Source: Bacillota bacterium (GTDB lineage Bacteria; Bacillota; Bacilli; Alicyclobacillales; SLC66). Taken from it: a stretch of DNA of 6,881 bases. The stretch spans positions 1 to 6,881 of the forward strand of contig JAJZZT010000330.1 in the NCBI GenBank assembly GCA_021797415.1. The letters are read 5' to 3'. Positions 5,159 to 6,881 of this stretch are shown here, in pieces. The number at the start of each line of letters is the position of its first letter. Position 1 is the stretch's first letter. The translations under genes and the position numbers were made by a program. The notes beneath the pieces are model-generated. The model had not been told where the DNA came from and searched no databases. It saw nothing but the letters and a program-made list of their open reading frames with translations.

Positions 5159-6373
5159 TCAATCGATCTCGAAGGTGTAGCCGGCCTGTGAAAACTGGTC
5201 GCACAGATAGGCCAGATGCTCCGTGTCGCGGGTTTCGACCTCCAGTTGCACTTCGACCTGGCCGATGACAAGAGACCGCGTGAAGCGATGATGCTCGACG
5301 GAGGAGATGTTCGCGCCGCACTCCGCCACGGTCCGCAGGAGACGGGAGAGCGCTCCCGGCCTGTCCACAAGGATGGTCACAATCCGCGCGCGTCTGCCGG
5401 CCGCCGCCAAACCGTGCTCAATCAGGCGGGAGAGCAGGCTCATGTCGACATTGCCGCCTGAAAGAATCACCGCAACCCGTTTGTCCGTGAGCGGGAAGCG
5501 GCCGGAGAGCAACGCCGCCACGCCGGTCGCGCCGGCGCCTTCGCTCAGGACTTTCATCCGTTCCAGGAGAAACACCATCGCCCGGGCGATCTCCTCCTCT
5601 TCGACGACCAGCACGTCCTCGGCGAGCCGGCTGCCGATGTCCCACGTGATGTTTCCAGGCCGTTTGACGGCGATGCCGTCGGCGATCGTCGCGACGTGTT
5701 CAAGCGCGCGAAGGGAGTGCTGTTCAAACGACGCGCGGAAGCTCGCGGCGCCGGACGCCTGGACGCCAAACACGCGGACGCCGGGGCGGATGGATTTGAC
5801 AGCGGTTGCAATGCCGGCGAGCAGCCCGCCTCCGCCGACGGGCACCAGCACTGCGTCAATGTCGGGCAGGCTGTCCAGCAGTTCGAGTCCGATCGTCCCT
5901 TGTCCCGCAATGACCTGTTCATCGTCAAATGCGTGGATGAGGACCGACCCCTCGTCGTCGCGCAGTTGTGTCGCGCGGATGAACGCGTCATCGTACGAAT
6001 CGCCGAACAGCACGACCTTCGCTCCGTAGCCGCGCGTGGCCTGCACCTTCGAGAACGAGGCGGCGGCGGGCATGACGATGGTGCACGGCATGTTCAGCAG
6101 GCGCGCCGCTTCCGCCACACCCTGCGCATGGTTGCCGGCGGATGCCGCGATGACCCCGCGCGAACGCATATCGCCCGGCAGATGGGAGAGACGGTTGTAG
6201 GCGCCCCGGATCTTGAATGAACCGGTGCGCTGCAGGTTCTCCAGTTTCAGGTAGACATCGTTGTGCGAGAGTTCGCTCAGTGTGCGGGAATGGTCCAGAG
6301 GTGTCACAATGCTGACGCCCTGAAGTATCGACTGCGCCTCCCGGATGTCCTGAATGGATACCATGCGTTGCAT
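5159..6373 (-). CDS. ilvA: Threonine ammonia-lyase (threonine dehydratase), medium form with C-terminal ACT domain
   Basis: A 404-residue PLP-dependent enzyme that deaminates L-threonine to 2-oxobutanoate and ammonia, the first step toward isoleucine or of threonine catabolism. The PLP lysine is K54 in TGSFKIRGA. SAGNHAQG (78-85) is the substrate loop, GGGGLL (180-185) the phosphate-binding loop and SGGN (305-308) contacts the pyridine ring. Residues 331-404 form an ACT domain beginning VTILVDRPGALSRLL, used in related enzymes for amino-acid sensing. The length and single ACT fit the medium form, longer than the catabolic TdcB type without ACT. Two starts are possible: ATG 6373 with AAAGGA 8 bases upstream, or ATG 6364 with AGGAG 10 bases upstream. 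The repeat copy ends at the ribosome binding site, so the promoter must be inside or beyond it. Feedback by isoleucine cannot be decided from sequence. Confidence 0.93.
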   Translation of the reverse strand: MQRMVSIQDIREAQSILQGVSIVTPLDHSRTLSELSHNDVYLKLENLQRTGSFKIRGAYNRLSHLPGDMRSRGVIAASAGNHAQGVAEAARLLNMPCTIVMPAAASFSKVQATRGYGAKVVLFGDSYDDAFIRATQLRDDEGSVLIHAFDDEQVIAGQGTIGLELLDSLPDIDAVLVPVGGGGLLAGIATAVKSIRPGVRVFGVQASGAASFRASFEQHSLRALEHVATIADGIAVKRPGNITWDIGSRLAEDVLVVEEEEIARAMVFLLERMKVLSEGAGATGVAALLSGRFPLTDKRVAVILSGGNVDMSLLSRLIEHGLAAAGRRARIVTILVDRPGALSRLLRTVAECGANISSVEHHRFTRSLVIGQVEVQLEVETRDTEHLAYLCDQFSQAGYTFEID

Positions 6374-6383
6374 TCTCCTGTTC

Positions 6384-6607
6384 CTTTAGAGGTTGTTCAA
6401 AAAGAGGGCAGAACTCCCCGACGCATTGCCGCGTCATCGCCAGAAATGCTCCCTCACGTGCCAAAAACGTACGCTCGGTCCGCATTTCTGGCTGATTCCA
6501 AGGTGACATGGGATAACATCCACTACACACTCGGTTTATCCCATGTCCCCTTGCACTGCGCGGGTCTTACCTGCCCCCTCTTTGAACAGGCTCATATAAG
6601 AGGTTGT
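6384..6607 (-). repeat. Structured repeat, copy C (inverted, diverged, with extra insert)
   Basis: Read on the minus strand, 6494-6384 aligns along its whole length with the bodies of copies A and B (CAGCCAGAAATGCGGACC through TTTTTGAACAACCTCTAAAG), with scattered changes. The linker also matches: TGTTCAAAGAGGGGGCAGG and TAAGACC at about 6587-6562. AGAGGTTGT occurs at 6388-6396 and again at 6599-6607, 211 bases apart, which equals the unit period plus a 51-base insert. The element fills most of the leader of ilvA, and its end contributes the AAAG of the ilvA ribosome binding site. Confidence 0.88.
6499..6553. repeat. 18-bp imperfect palindrome inserted in repeat copy C
   Basis: CAAGGTGACATGGGATAA (6499-6516) pairs with TTATCCCATGTCCCCTTG (6536-6553) with one mismatch and a 19-base loop. 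Comparison with copies A and B, where the linker joins the body directly, shows about 51 extra bases here (6498-6548). In ilvA mRNA it would form a stable hairpin about 130-180 bases before the start codon. No T-run follows on the minus strand, so it is not a standard terminator. Confidence 0.8.
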
Positions 6608-6661
6608 CCGCCACGCCCTTGAACGTGGGGTCCGGCTGTGGCGCAGTCCGGCCGCGATGCG

Positions 6662-6690
6662 TGGACGCCCTGCCCACTCTGTGTTACATT
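6662..6690 (+). promoter_or_regulatory. Candidate hisC promoter
   Basis: TGGACG (6662-6667, 4 of 6 to TTGACA) is followed after 17 bases by TACATT (6685-6690, 4 of 6 to TATAAT) with a TG one base before it (6682-6683). The predicted RNA start is near 6697, which gives a leader of about 28 bases before ATG 6725. Confidence 0.45.
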
Positions 6691-6709
6691 GTAGCAAAAT
6701 AAGTGGGCA
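6671..6709. promoter_or_regulatory. 8-bp inverted repeat around both divergent -10 boxes (possible operator)
   Basis: TGCCCACT (6671-6678) and AGTGGGCA (6702-6709) are exact inverted copies separated by 23 bases. The centre (about 6690) is where the two opposing -10 boxes overlap. The arrangement suits a regulator binding to both arms, or two dimers, and controlling hisC and ilvA together. The right arm also touches the hisC Shine-Dalgarno site. Confidence 0.4.
6688..6696 (-). promoter_or_regulatory. Candidate extended -10 promoter for ilvA and tetR
   Basis: Read on the minus strand this is TGCTACAAT, a full extended -10 with TACAAT matching 5 of 6. No good -35 is seen. It faces ilvA and would produce a leader of about 300 bases that includes repeat copy C. 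It overlaps the -10 box of the hisC promoter on the other strand. Confidence 0.4.
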
Positions 6710-6724
6710 GGAGGGAGGCGACGC

Positions 6725-6881
6725 ATGTCGGATTCTCGCGACTTGCGGGCGGCGGCTGACGGGCGGCCGCCGGCGCAAAAAAATAGAGCGGCCGTCCGTC
6801 CCCATCTTCTGGAGATCCGCCCCTACGTGCCGGGCCGTCCGGCGACGGATGTGGCGCGCGAGTTAGGCGTCTCCGAAGTCG
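6725..6881 (+). CDS. hisC: Histidinol-phosphate aminotransferase, N-terminal part (3' end outside window)
   Basis: The first 52 codons of a gene open at the right edge. Residues 25-39 (RPHLLEIRPYVPGRP) and the following DVARELGVSEV match the conserved start of HisC, where R-P-x-L-x-x-I-x-P-Y-x-P-G-K/R-P leads into a helix and then the ASNENP loop, which lies beyond the window. HisC is a fold-type I PLP aminotransferase that converts imidazole-acetol phosphate to histidinol phosphate in histidine synthesis; in Bacillus-type bacteria it also serves tyrosine and phenylalanine synthesis. ATG 6725 has a long purine stretch AGGAGGGAGG (6709-6718) upstream, with GGGAGG at a 6-base spacing. About 22 charged, Ala-rich residues precede the conserved start, a modest extension; no later in-frame start has a better site. 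It is transcribed away from ilvA. Confidence 0.8.
   Translation, partial: MSDSRDLRAAADGRPPAQKNRAAVRPHLLEIRPYVPGRPATDVARELGVSEV

Noticed and set aside
5307..6029. Plus-strand frame of 240 codons opposite ilvA
   Set aside because: Ser/Arg/Pro-rich antisense shadow of a clear ilvA gene; no recognisable domain or start signal.
6611..6628. Small hairpin CCACG/CGTGG between repeat copy C and the hisC promoter
   Set aside because: A 5-bp stem in GC-rich DNA is expected by chance and no T-run follows on either strand.

Overview
The window reads as chromosomal DNA from a GC-rich, low-redundancy Gram-positive-type bacterium, most likely a GC-rich Firmicute of the Alicyclobacillus kind. This is an inference from strong purine-rich Shine-Dalgarno sites, the mix of AUG and likely GUG starts, the style of the CNNM and DUF502 proteins, and repeats that carry GAGGTTGTTCAAAAAG-type ends. 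No rRNA or other taxonomic marker is present, so the assignment is tentative.

Layout from left to right: the 3' end of an enoyl-CoA hydratase gene (+); a short gap with a hairpin and an extended -10 promoter; a CNNM/CBS/CorC-type membrane transporter gene (+) followed 32 bases later by a small [2Fe-2S] ferredoxin gene (+), probably one operon; two direct copies of a structured repeat of about 159 bases; a lytic transglycosylase gene (-) whose stop codon lies inside the repeat; a divergent DUF502 membrane protein gene (+); six 22-base tandem repeats in the convergent gap; then, on the minus strand, threonine ammonia-lyase (ilvA) followed by a TetR-family regulator; an inverted third copy of the structured repeat just upstream of ilvA; and finally the 5' end of hisC (+), divergent from ilvA.

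The genes are mostly ordinary housekeeping and metabolic functions: fatty-acid or CoA-ester metabolism, divalent cation transport, a redox carrier, peptidoglycan cleavage, isoleucine precursor supply or threonine breakdown, and histidine biosynthesis. No obvious defence system, CRISPR array, transposase or novel gene cluster is present.

The unusual content is non-coding. A dispersed, foldable repeat family touches the ends of three genes: ferredoxin 3' end, transglycosylase stop codon and ilvA ribosome binding site. The copy near ilvA has an extra 51-base palindromic insert. A 22-base tandem array forms the last codons and stop of the DUF502 gene. Between ilvA and hisC, two face-to-face extended -10 promoters overlap inside an 8-base inverted repeat that looks like a shared operator.
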